Shown here piece after piece: positions 20,047 to 27,946 of a DNA stretch of 64,000 bases (position 1 is the stretch's first letter; the number at the start of each line of letters is the position of its first letter). Under the pieces are notes generated by a model. That model was not told the origin of the DNA. It saw only the letters and a program-made list of their open reading frames with translations, and did no database searches. The position numbers and the translations under genes were made by a program. The stretch lies in the NCBI GenBank assembly GCA_963816985.1, contig CAWFMF010000004.1:1612001-1676000 (forward strand), written 5' to 3'. Source of the DNA: JAIVJM01 sp963816985. GTDB taxonomy: Bacteria > Acidobacteriota > Blastocatellia > Pyrinomonadales > Pyrinomonadaceae.

Positions 20047-21894
20047 TCACTCGCCGAGCGCCGCGTATCTGAAGAGGCGGAAGCGGTAGCGTTGCTGGTC
20101 GCGGATTGCTTGGGCGACGCCGCCGTGGAGGTTCTCGTCCCACTTGGTGTATTGCTCGATGAAGCGGTCGGAGGCCGCCTTGTCGCCCTCGGATTGGACT
20201 TCGAGCACCTTCGCGAGAAGCTTGCCCACCACGTCGTGATACTTGTCGTAGTTGATGCGGAGCTTCTTCGTCTGCGGGTCAAAACTGAGGAGCCCGTTTT
20301 CGAGGAAGAAGTTCCACTGCATGAGTTGCATCGTGTTGTAGGGCTGCGCGCGGCGCGGGCGGTTGTTCTGAAGGACGCGGTGGATGCCGCTGGCGTAGAC
20401 CGAGCGGAGTTGCGCCGCCGTGTAATAGCCCTGCTTGCGGAGCGCCTCGGCGACGAAGAGCGAGACGAGGTCGGCCTTCATCTCCTCCAACGCGCTCGAA
20501 TTATCCTGCAAGGCGGTGTCGAGGTCCTGGCCGGTCTTCGTCGCGTCCACGCCGAGGTAGTGGCCGACCTCGTGCCAGAGCGTGCGGTAGAAGCTGCCGT
20601 CCGAAGTCAGCTCGTCGCGGTGCGCAGGTGCGACCGCCGCCTCCCAGGCGTTGCCCGTGCTCTGGAAGATGTCGGGGTTGCGCATGATGTTCGAGCGCAA
20701 AAGAATCGTCCGCCCGTAGCGGCGCGCGAGGTAGTTCTCGTTGGGGAGGATGGTGGCGGTGTTGCCGCCGCGCGACTGCCCGAAGTCGGCGATAACGTCG
20801 TAGACGCCGACGGGGATGTCTTCGCGCACCTTCTTGTGCCGCCCGTAAGGCAGAGAGTCTTCGAGCGCCTGCAACCCTTGCATCGCGCGGCGGAGGGCTT
20901 CCGTTTCTTCGCGCCGCACGGCGAGGAGGCTGAAGGCGTAGAAGGTCTTGACGCCGTAAAGCTCGTCGTCGTAGACCTCGTAAGCCCCGATCTGCGCGTT
21001 GAGGTTCTTGAAGCGGCCCGTGACCCACGAGGCGTCGCCCGACTCGTAGTCGTTCGAGAGAAGGTCGCGGGCGCGGTTGCGGAGATAGCGCGCGAACTCC
21101 TCGTCGTCCTTCCGCAAGGCTTCGGCGGCTTCGTTCAAAAGCGCGTGCGCGCGGACGAGTTCTTCGGCGTGGGCGAGCGAGTAGGGGACTGCGTAGAGCT
21201 TGATGACGGCGGGCGACACAGAAGCACGCGGGCGTCGCGGGAGAAGGCTCTCCAACTCTCTCTGGAGGCCGGGGTGCAGCATCAAGAGCGCCGGGTACTG
21301 TCTGAGCTTGGCGAGGTCGCGGTATAAATTGTCGTTCGTCGTGCGGCGGACGACGGTACGCGCGTCGAGGATGGAGTCTCGCTTTTCGGGGTGCGCTGTG
21401 AGGAAGGCTTCGACCTCCTCTTTCGTGATGCCCCAGGGGTAGACGTTCTTGCCGGGCGGGGGCGCGTCCACGGGCAGGAAGGGCTCGCGCCGGTTGTCGA
21501 GCGTGGTGGCAATCGGCCCCTGAAAAAGCCTGTAGAGCGTCAGAAGGTTCTGCGTCGGCGTGGGGTCGCCGCGCTGTACGTGAAGAAGGCGGAGGCGTCG
21601 TTCACTCTCTTCGGCCTGCGCGTGTTGCTGCGCTTCGTAGAGCCCCTGGAAAATCTGGCCGACTTCGAGGAGTTTACTGACCGCGCGCCGCTCGCCGTCG
21701 CTCAGGTGCGAGAGGTCTGGCGAGAGCCGCACGGTCTGCGTCTTGTCAACGAGCGCCTTGCTCTGCTCCCTGCTCCAATAGCCCTTGGGCAGCGCCGAAG
21801 GGGCCGTCTCCGGGGTCTTCCTGCGTTGCCCTCCTTGCGCCAGCGCGCACGCCGCGACGGCCAACACCAACGTCAACGTCAACAAATGTTTCAT
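20047..21894 (-). CDS. Secreted M49-like (dipeptidyl-peptidase III type) metallopeptidase
   Basis: A 615-residue protein with a signal peptide (LTLTLVLAVAACALAQ). It has HEVGH at 441-445 and EEMKAD at 470-475, matching the M49 zinc pattern (HExxGH plus EExxAE/D) in its short-motif form, as in proteins annotated dipeptidyl-peptidase III-like. It would release peptides from oligopeptides outside the cytoplasm. AAGGGTGG lies just before ATG. The serine hydrolase gene ends 37 bases upstream on the same strand, so the two probably form an operon. Confidence 0.8.
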   Translation of the reverse strand: MKHLLTLTLVLAVAACALAQGGQRRKTPETAPSALPKGYWSREQSKALVDKTQTVRLSPDLSHLSDGERRAVSKLLEVGQIFQGLYEAQQHAQAEESERRLRLLHVQRGDPTPTQNLLTLYRLFQGPIATTLDNRREPFLPVDAPPPGKNVYPWGITKEEVEAFLTAHPEKRDSILDARTVVRRTTNDNLYRDLAKLRQYPALLMLHPGLQRELESLLPRRPRASVSPAVIKLYAVPYSLAHAEELVRAHALLNEAAEALRKDDEEFARYLRNRARDLLSNDYESGDASWVTGRFKNLNAQIGAYEVYDDELYGVKTFYAFSLLAVRREETEALRRAMQGLQALEDSLPYGRHKKVREDIPVGVYDVIADFGQSRGGNTATILPNENYLARRYGRTILLRSNIMRNPDIFQSTGNAWEAAVAPAHRDELTSDGSFYRTLWHEVGHYLGVDATKTGQDLDTALQDNSSALEEMKADLVSLFVAEALRKQGYYTAAQLRSVYASGIHRVLQNNRPRRAQPYNTMQLMQWNFFLENGLLSFDPQTKKLRINYDKYHDVVGKLLAKVLEVQSEGDKAASDRFIEQYTKWDENLHGGVAQAIRDQQRYRFRLFRYAALGE

Positions 21895-21931
21895 CGCCCA
21901 CCCTTCGTCAAAATGATTTATCGCGTCCGGC

Positions 21932-23068
21932 TCACCGCCCCAGATAGAGGTCGGCGACGCCGTATTGAATCTCGTCGGCCCGCGCCCCGTTGAGGTTGCA
22001 GAGGACGACTATCGAAAGCCGTTCGGCGGGGAAGTGCGCCACCCAGGACGCGCCGCCGCCCTCATGGCCGACGACCTTGCGGCCCTTGTGCTCGTCCACC
22101 GTCCAGCCCAGTGCGTAGCTCGAACGCCCCGCGCTGCCGAACGTCAACACCGTCCCGTCGTTGAGCCGCATCGGCGACCAAAGCTCTTCGAGGCTCCCGC
22201 GTTTGAGCACCTTGCCTGCGTCCAAAGCCGACAGGAACTTCGCCATGTCGGCGGCGGAAGAGTTGAGCCCCGACCCCGGATTCCCGCCGCCCACGCCGAA
22301 CGTGTAGACGTGGTTATGAAGCTCCCCGTCTCGAACGATGTAGGCCGTGGCGGGCCGCCCCTTGACTATCGTTTCCGTGTCGCCCATCCGCGTCGCGTTC
22401 ATCCCCAGCGGCTCGAAGACGCGCTCTTCGAGGAAGGCGGCGAAGGACTTCTTCGCCAGCCGCTCGATGATGACGCCGAGGAGGTTGTAGCCCGACGTAT
22501 GGTACATGAACTTCTCGCCCGGCTTAAACTTGAGCGGCACTTCGGCGACGAAGCGGACGCCCTCTGCGCGCGGCATGTACTTCTTCCGCTCGTCGGGCAA
22601 GGCCACGAAGCGCGGGCTCTCGCGCAACTCCGCGAGCCCCGAAGTGTGCGTCAGGAGGTTGCGGACGCGGACGGCCTTCCATTCATCGGGCAGTCCTTCG
22701 AGGAGGTCTGTGACGGGCGTGTCGAGAGTGAGCTTGCCGTCCTCGACCAGCTTCATCAAGGCGACGCCGGTGAAAATCTTCGTCGTGGAATAAATCTGAA
22801 AGACTGAACGCTCGTCGGCCCGCATCCCGAACTCGACGCTCGAAAGGCCGTAGCCTTTGAGCTTCAAGACCTTCCCGTCGCGCAAGACGGCGAGCGCGAG
22901 CCCCGGTATCCGGTACTTCGCCATCTGCCGCGCGATGTACGCGTCAACCTCCCGGTCGCGTGGTGCGGCAGGAGGCTTTGACGCAAGCCGAAGTCTGGAC
23001 GATAAGAAGCAGAGCGATGAACAGGCGGAGGGAACTTTTAGACGACATGAAGACACTTCTCCCTTCAA
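21932..23068 (-). CDS. Beta-lactamase-fold serine hydrolase with apparent N-terminal frameshift
   Basis: Class C beta-lactamase/DD-peptidase family. The nucleophile motif STTK is at 94-97, YHTSGYN stands where YxN is expected, and GHEGGG supplies the HxG-like triad. The end given is a TTG in the continuous frame, whose first 35 residues look non-natural. In the next frame an ATG at 23048 encodes MSSKSSLRLFIALLLIVQTS followed by AC, a lipoprotein-like signal peptide, then stops. The true protein therefore probably starts at 23048 and one indel near 22960-22990 joins the frames. Substrate unknown. Confidence 0.8.
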   Translation of the reverse strand: MKGEVSSCRLKVPSACSSLCFLSSRLRLASKPPAAPRDREVDAYIARQMAKYRIPGLALAVLRDGKVLKLKGYGLSSVEFGMRADERSVFQIYSTTKIFTGVALMKLVEDGKLTLDTPVTDLLEGLPDEWKAVRVRNLLTHTSGLAELRESPRFVALPDERKKYMPRAEGVRFVAEVPLKFKPGEKFMYHTSGYNLLGVIIERLAKKSFAAFLEERVFEPLGMNATRMGDTETIVKGRPATAYIVRDGELHNHVYTFGVGGGNPGSGLNSSAADMAKFLSALDAGKVLKRGSLEELWSPMRLNDGTVLTFGSAGRSSYALGWTVDEHKGRKVVGHEGGGASWVAHFPAERLSIVVLCNLNGARADEIQYGVADLYLGR

Positions 23069-23157
23069 GTTGACGTTGACTCAAACGGGTAAGTGCTTCG
23101 TTTCGGGAAAAGGTTTCTGACTAAGGGTTGGTTTCAACCCCTCAACGCCGGATACGT

Positions 23158-23254
23158 CTGTAGGGGCAGGGCTTGTCCCTGCCCGCTCAATAGTCATAAG
23201 ACTCAACGTTGAAGCTAACGAAAGCGAGGGCAGTGATAAGCCCTGCCCCTACAG
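23158..23254. repeat. Dispersed inverted repeat, GTAGGGGCAGGG family, copy 1
   Basis: Perfect 17-bp arms (23158-23174 with 23238-23254). Copies of the same sequence lie at 47795-47871 and 55952-56024. Confidence 0.85.
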
Positions 23255-23287
23255 TCTTGCAACGCACTCTAAAATCTTCCTGCGATG

Positions 23288-24121
23288 TCAGGCGGCGGGC
23301 TCGCAGGCGTACTCGGCCTCCGCCGCGTCCGGCCAGAGCGGGGCGGCTTGCGGCGGGCGCGCGCGGAGCCGGTCGAAGATGTCGTCGCCGATGCCTTCGA
23401 GGAAGAGGCCGGAAAGTCTTGGGTGCTTGAGCGCGACCCGCAGGCCTTCAAACATCGTGCGCGCGGCGAGGCGGAGGTGGTCGCGCAAGGTGGGTTTGAA
23501 ACTCAGGAGTCCGAGCCGCGCGTCCGACCTCAAGTCAATCGTGCTGTCAACAAGGCAGCCGACCTCGCCCACGCGTTCCAGAAACCGTCGCAGCTCCGCG
23601 CACTCGCGCGAGAGCAGTGGGCGGATGAGCAGGTAAGACAACTCGGCGGTGAGGCGACCGACGGCCTTGCGCCGCGCGACGTATTCGCCGAGCGTCGCCG
23701 CCTCCCTCTCGCCCACGACCGCGCGGTACAGCTCCGACATCTTGCGTATCAACGGCGTGCGAATCTCTTCGCCGATGTGACGCTTCAAGAGTTCCGTCAC
23801 GAGCCACGCGGGCGAGCGTCGCGTCTCGTCGTCGAACCGGGGCTTTCGTTCGCCGAGCCGTTCGAGTATCGGGACGCCCGCCTCGACGCGGGTCGAATCA
23901 AGCTCGTCGTCCACGACGCCGATGAAGAGATAGTAGGCGCTGAGGCGCTCGGCGACGGCCCGGCGGCTGGCGGCGGCGACGCCGAAATATTCGAGGCAGC
24001 GGCAGATGCGTTCGGGAATCCGCACGTAGTGCCCGTATCTCTCGTCGCGCGCAATCGCTTGGTAGAGCCGCTCGGCCTCTCGCCGCGCGTCGCGCACCGG
24101 GGCGTCGGGGGAGTTTGTCAT
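23288..24121 (-). CDS. Possible class I isoprenoid synthase-like protein
   Basis: A 277-residue, mostly alpha-helical protein. It has an aspartate-rich DDELD (in FIGVVDDELDSTR) and, about 120 residues later, CLVDSTIDLRSDARLG, which resembles the second acidic motif of squalene/phytoene synthase-type enzymes. Both hint at a diphosphate-binding isoprenoid synthase fold, but overall similarity is not clear to me and it may be a diverged, non-catalytic member. ATG 24121 is preferred; an upstream ATG at 24190 would add a non-typical 23-residue tail. Confidence 0.5.
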   Translation of the reverse strand: MTNSPDAPVRDARREAERLYQAIARDERYGHYVRIPERICRCLEYFGVAAASRRAVAERLSAYYLFIGVVDDELDSTRVEAGVPILERLGERKPRFDDETRRSPAWLVTELLKRHIGEEIRTPLIRKMSELYRAVVGEREAATLGEYVARRKAVGRLTAELSYLLIRPLLSRECAELRRFLERVGEVGCLVDSTIDLRSDARLGLLSFKPTLRDHLRLAARTMFEGLRVALKHPRLSGLFLEGIGDDIFDRLRARPPQAAPLWPDAAEAEYACEPAA

Positions 24122-24212
24122 GTGCGGTCTTCTCAGAGGGGAATCAAACAGTCGTACCTCAAAAGCGAACAAGCCGACCAGTCGGGGCATTATACACAGG
24201 CCGAAACAGAGA

Positions 24213-24260
24213 CCTCCCGCCGAAGTCGCATCCGGGGAGGGAGTTGACTTCGGCGGGAGG
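24213..24260 (-). terminator. Hairpin terminator of the small secreted protein gene
   Basis: A perfect 15-bp stem (24213-24227 with 24246-24260) just past the stop codon of the minus-strand gene ending at 24317; no T tract. Confidence 0.6.
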
Positions 24261-24316
24261 GTTGGGGCGCGCGGGGCGTTCGGTCTATAACTCCCCGCGC
24301 GAAGTTTCCGGGGCGA

Positions 24317-24535
24317 TTAGTACACGCCGGAGCAACCAATCATGGAGGTGTTTACGTCGGCGTTGCTCCAGTAGGTGGTCATGTACGTGCAGCCGTACTG
24401 GTCCCGCCTAAATGTCCTGTTGATGATGTGGGGCGCGCCGCCCGCGTCGGCGAGAGCGGTGGTCGTGAAGGTGAAGCCAGCCGTGAGAGAGACGGCGAGG
24501 ACGGCAATCTTGAGCAAGGTGCTGATTCTTTTCAC
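24317..24535 (-). CDS. Small secreted protein (possibly DUF6289-like)
   Basis: A 72-residue product from a GTG at 24535, with AAAGGAG nine bases upstream. Residues 1-29 are a clear signal peptide ending in ALA; the mature 43 residues contain two cysteines (YGCTYMTTY and SMIGCSGVY) that could form a disulfide. The TYWSNA...IGCS pattern recalls DUF6289-type small exported proteins, but I am not certain. A strong hairpin follows, so it is probably transcribed alone. Confidence 0.7.
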   Translation of the reverse strand: MKRISTLLKIAVLAVSLTAGFTFTTTALADAGGAPHIINRTFRRDQYGCTYMTTYWSNADVNTSMIGCSGVY

Positions 24536-24717
24536 GGGAATTCTCCTTTGAGGGTGTTTGAGTGTTGTGAGTGGCGGGCCTGAGAGGCTCGCCGTGAGGG
24601 GAGACGACGGGTCGGACGCCGACAAGATAAACGGGGGGCCGCCGCCCGCCCTGTCAACAAACTTTTTCCCGCCGCCGACGGCGCGCACGCCGCAGACGAT
24701 TTCGGGGCTCGCCGTCT

Positions 24718-24747
24718 CTGACATTTCGTCCCGCTTCGGTTTATAAT
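24718..24747 (+). promoter_or_regulatory. Promoter for the aconitase-family operon
   Basis: CTGACA (24718-24723), an 18-base spacer and a perfect TATAAT (24742-24747). The expected start near 24754 gives a leader of about 48 bases with AAAGGAG before ATG 24802. Confidence 0.65.
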
Positions 24748-24801
24748 CTCCCTTTCCGGCTTCTCTCCGAATTCTTCGCCATCATCATTAAAGGAGTCCG
24801 C

Positions 24802-26802
24802 ATGACCGCCGACAAGATCGCCAAGCGCCCCGACCGCATCAAGTTCGGGGGGCGCGTCCTGTTCCTGACCGAAGACACCACGCTCATTCGCCGACAGCTC
24901 GAAGCGGGCGATGATTTACCGCACGACGACGCGCGCGCGCTGATGAATAACATCTCGACCGACGAGATTACGCCCGGCTGGGTCTGCTTCTATTACGACG
25001 AGACTCTGGGCGAATACGTCTACGTCGGGATGCGCGAGCAGGCGGTTAAAAAAGACGAAGTAAGACAGGGCGGCTTCTCGGTCGTCGTCTCCGGGCTGTC
25101 GAAGGGCTGCGGCTCCTCGCGCGAGACCGCGCCGTTCGCCGAGAAGGCCGCCGGACTCGAACTCGTCATCGCCAAAACGATTGAGAAAATCTACGGCCAG
25201 AACGCGCAGAACATCGGGCTTCTGACTTCGACCGACTTCGGTTTGATTGAACGCATCCGGGGCGGCGAAGAGATTCCGCTGGAAGAGTTCACGCGCGGGC
25301 TCGACCCCGTTTCAAAAACGATTGTCGAATACGGCGGGCTCTTCAACTACAACAAGGCGCGGCTCGGCGGAGAGGTCACGCCGCCCGTCTTGGAGACGAA
25401 GCGGCGACCGATGAACATCGTCGAAAAAATCATCGCGCGCCATGCCTTCGTCCGCGCCGGAGAGGTCGGCGTCGAGGCCGTCAAGCCCGGCGACGCGCTC
25501 TTCGCCGTCGCGGACGTGCGCTTCTCGCACGAGTACGTCACGCCGATGGCCGAGTCGCTCTTCAAACACGCTCTCGGGCGTGAGGCGCGCGTCACCGAGC
25601 CCGAATCCGTCTACGCCTTCCGCGACCACCTCACCTTTCTGGGCCGCGTGATGTCGGACGACAAGAAGAAGATGGGCCTGCTTGAACGTGCCAACGGGCT
25701 CGCCACGACGCAGGAGAGTTTTACCGAAGAGCAGGGGATACGACTTTACGGCGGGACTGAAGAGCGCGGCTCCGAGGCCATCTGCCACAACGCCGTCGTC
25801 GAAGACATCGCGCTTCCGGGTCAGCTCGTCATCGGGACGGACTCGCACACCTGCATGGCGGGAGTGCTCGGCTGCTTCGCCTTCGGCGTCGGCTCGACCG
25901 ACATGGCGAACGCGTGGTACACGAAAGACATCCGCGTCAAAGTCCCTGAGACCGTCCGCTTCGTCCTCAAAGGAAAGAAGCGCGCGGACGTGTCCGCGAA
26001 GGACGTGATGCTCGTCATCCTCGCCACCGACTACATGAAGGAAGGCAAAGGCATCGGTCAGGTTCTTGAGTTCGCGGGCGAGGGCTTGAAGGACATGCCG
26101 ATTGACGAGCGCGCGACCTTGACGAACATGGCCGTCGAGGCCGGAGGCTTCACCGGCATCATCGAGCCGGACGAAGTCGTCCTCGAATACGTGACGCGCA
26201 CGCGCGGGCTCGACGCCGAGGAAGTCCGCAAGGGCTTTCTCCAGAGCGACCCCGACGCCGAGTACGCCGCCACCTTCGAGATTGACCTCTCGGAGATTCG
26301 CCCGATGGTCGCCACGCCCGGCGACCCGCGCAACGGCATCGCGATTGAGGAGCTGACCGAGCCCGTCAGGATTGACGCGGCCTACGGCGGTTCATGTACC
26401 GGCGGCAAGATGGCCGACATGGACATGTACGCGGCGGTCTTGAAGCGCGCCGTCGAGCAGGGCCGCCGCGTCGCGCCCGGCGTCCGCCTCTATCTCCAAT
26501 TCGGCTCGCAGAAGATTAAGGAGTACGCGCGCGCGCGCGGCTACATCGAGATTTTCGAGCGCGCCGGGGCGGAGTTGATTGACCCTTCGTGCGGCGCGTG
26601 CATCAACGCGGGGCCGGGAGCGTCGAAGACCGCCGAGACCGTCACCGTCAGCGCGCAGAACCGGAATTTCCCCGGCAGGAGCGGCCCCGGCCAGGTCTAT
26701 CTGGCGAGTCCTTACGTCGTCGCGGCCTCGGCCATCGCGGGCCGCATCGTCGAGCCGGAAGAGTTTTTGAAAGAGCGCGAGGAGGAGTTGGTCGGCGCAT
26801 GA
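24802..26802 (+). CDS. Aconitase-family dehydratase, LeuD-like domain fused N-terminal to LeuC-like domain
   Basis: A 666-residue protein. Residues about 20-190 are the swivelling small-subunit domain (MNNISTDEITP like LeuD's GDNIDTDQI; GLSKGCGSSRETAP). Residues about 205-655 are the large catalytic domain, with the [4Fe-4S] cysteines in DSHTC and PSCGAC. The order is permuted relative to aconitase A, where the swivel is C-terminal. The reaction is a hydro-lyase isomerisation of a 2- or 3-hydroxy di/tricarboxylate; citrate, isopropylmalate or homocitrate cannot be told apart here. Its stop overlaps the next start (ATGA). Confidence 0.9.
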   Translation: MTADKIAKRPDRIKFGGRVLFLTEDTTLIRRQLEAGDDLPHDDARALMNNISTDEITPGWVCFYYDETLGEYVYVGMREQAVKKDEVRQGGFSVVVSGLSKGCGSSRETAPFAEKAAGLELVIAKTIEKIYGQNAQNIGLLTSTDFGLIERIRGGEEIPLEEFTRGLDPVSKTIVEYGGLFNYNKARLGGEVTPPVLETKRRPMNIVEKIIARHAFVRAGEVGVEAVKPGDALFAVADVRFSHEYVTPMAESLFKHALGREARVTEPESVYAFRDHLTFLGRVMSDDKKKMGLLERANGLATTQESFTEEQGIRLYGGTEERGSEAICHNAVVEDIALPGQLVIGTDSHTCMAGVLGCFAFGVGSTDMANAWYTKDIRVKVPETVRFVLKGKKRADVSAKDVMLVILATDYMKEGKGIGQVLEFAGEGLKDMPIDERATLTNMAVEAGGFTGIIEPDEVVLEYVTRTRGLDAEEVRKGFLQSDPDAEYAATFEIDLSEIRPMVATPGDPRNGIAIEELTEPVRIDAAYGGSCTGGKMADMDMYAAVLKRAVEQGRRVAPGVRLYLQFGSQKIKEYARARGYIEIFERAGAELIDPSCGACINAGPGASKTAETVTVSAQNRNFPGRSGPGQVYLASPYVVAASAIAGRIVEPEEFLKEREEELVGA

Positions 26803-27368
26803 AGGGCATCGGCACGGGACGTTTGAAGGCCGAACACGCGCCGAAATATGTGCGCGTCGAGCGCGAGCGCCGGTTCCTCCTGCGCGGCTTGCCGAAGGGG
26901 CTCGTGCTCACCGACCCGCACTCGCAGATCACCGACAACTACATCACGGGGACGCGGCTGCGGCTGCGAAAGGTGCGCTGGGTTCCGACCAACGAGTGGA
27001 CGCTCAAGCTCACGCAGAAGTACACGCCGCAGCCCCCCGACTTCTCGCGCACGCTCATCACGAGCATCTACCTCGACGAGATGGAGTACGAAGTCCTCTC
27101 CGTCTTCGAGGCGAATGAACTGCGCAAGAACCGCTACCCCTTCCGGCACGAGGGCCGCGACTACTCGGTTGATGTCTTCCTCGGCGATTTGCGCGGCCTC
27201 ATCCTCGCCGAGACCGACTTTGACGAAGCGGAGGACATGGACGCTTTCCCCACGCCCTCGTTCGCCGTCCGAGACGTTTCGCGCGAAGAGCTGTTTACGG
27301 GCGGGAGCCTCGTCGGCCTCACGGCGGACGACATCCGCGAAGCCCTGAGCGCGCGTCGCGGGGCTTGA
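26799..27368 (+). CDS. CYTH domain protein
   Basis: A 189-residue CYTH (CyaB/thiamine triphosphatase) family protein. The N-terminal signature is ERERR in YVRVERERRFLL, where most members have ExExK, so the last basic residue is Arg. LRLRKVR and EWTLKLTQKY supply the basic tunnel residues and RYPFRHEGRDYSVDVF a later strand pair. CYTH proteins bind triphosphate groups through metal ions and act as triphosphatases or class IV adenylate cyclases. The ATG overlaps the stop of the aconitase-family gene, so translation is coupled. Confidence 0.85.
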   Translation: MKGIGTGRLKAEHAPKYVRVERERRFLLRGLPKGLVLTDPHSQITDNYITGTRLRLRKVRWVPTNEWTLKLTQKYTPQPPDFSRTLITSIYLDEMEYEVLSVFEANELRKNRYPFRHEGRDYSVDVFLGDLRGLILAETDFDEAEDMDAFPTPSFAVRDVSREELFTGGSLVGLTADDIREALSARRGA

Positions 27369-27382
27369 GGCATCCGAGTCAG

Positions 27383-27847
27383 ATGTCATCCACCCCGGTC
27401 ATCATCCACACCATCGGCCACGGTCGCCACGCCTTCGCGGACTTCCTCGCGCTGCTCCGTGAGTACGACATCAATTTTCTCTGCGACGTGCGGAGCGCCG
27501 CGCGCTCGCGCTGGCCGCAGTACAACGGGCGCGTCCTCGAAGCGGCGCTCGGCGCGGAGCGCATCGGCTACGAGTGGCTCCCCGAATGCGGCGGCAAGGT
27601 CGTCGCCCCGCCCGAAGAACTGGCGCGCGGCCTTGAGCGCATCATGGAGCTGGCCTCCGAGACGCGCGTCGCGCTCATGTGCTCCGAGTCGCACCCCCTG
27701 ACGAAGCACACGCAGCCGCGCGCCAACTGCCACCGCGTCGGCCTCCTCGGCCCGCCCCTTCGCGCACGCGGCGCGCGCCTCGTCCACATCCTCCCCGACG
27801 GCAACGCGCTGGAAATAGACGAGACCGAAATCCCTTCCATCTGGTAA
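27383..27847 (+). CDS. DUF488 family protein
   Basis: A 154-residue DUF488 protein: IHTIGHGRHAFADFLALL at the N-terminus, CDVRSAARSRWPQYN, and the cysteine-centred ALMCSESHPLTKHTQPRANCHR segment that is the family hallmark. Function in the family is not established. ATG 27383 gives the typical start; a TTG at 27365 overlaps the CYTH stop. It is the third gene of the aconitase-CYTH-DUF488 unit. Confidence 0.85.
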   Translation: MSSTPVIIHTIGHGRHAFADFLALLREYDINFLCDVRSAARSRWPQYNGRVLEAALGAERIGYEWLPECGGKVVAPPEELARGLERIMELASETRVALMCSESHPLTKHTQPRANCHRVGLLGPPLRARGARLVHILPDGNALEIDETEIPSIW

Positions 27848-27848
27848 A

Positions 27849-27904
27849 GAAGGCCGCGGAGGCGGTCGGGGTGACACACTCGCCCGACTTCCTTTGCGGC
27901 CTTC
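27849..27904. terminator. Two-part hairpin between convergent genes
   Basis: A 9-bp outer stem (27849-27857 with 27896-27904) and an inner 6-bp stem (27865-27870 with 27883-27888). It lies between the DUF488 and pentapeptide genes and can serve both strands. Confidence 0.6.
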
Positions 27905-27946
27905 CGCTTACTGCCCGTTCCGCGCTCGTGGCGCAGACGCCGCGCG

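Noticed and set aside
24317..24724. A longer 135-residue version of the small secreted protein
   Set aside because: The extra N-terminal part has no features, whereas GTG 24535 has a strong ribosome binding site and directly begins a signal peptide.
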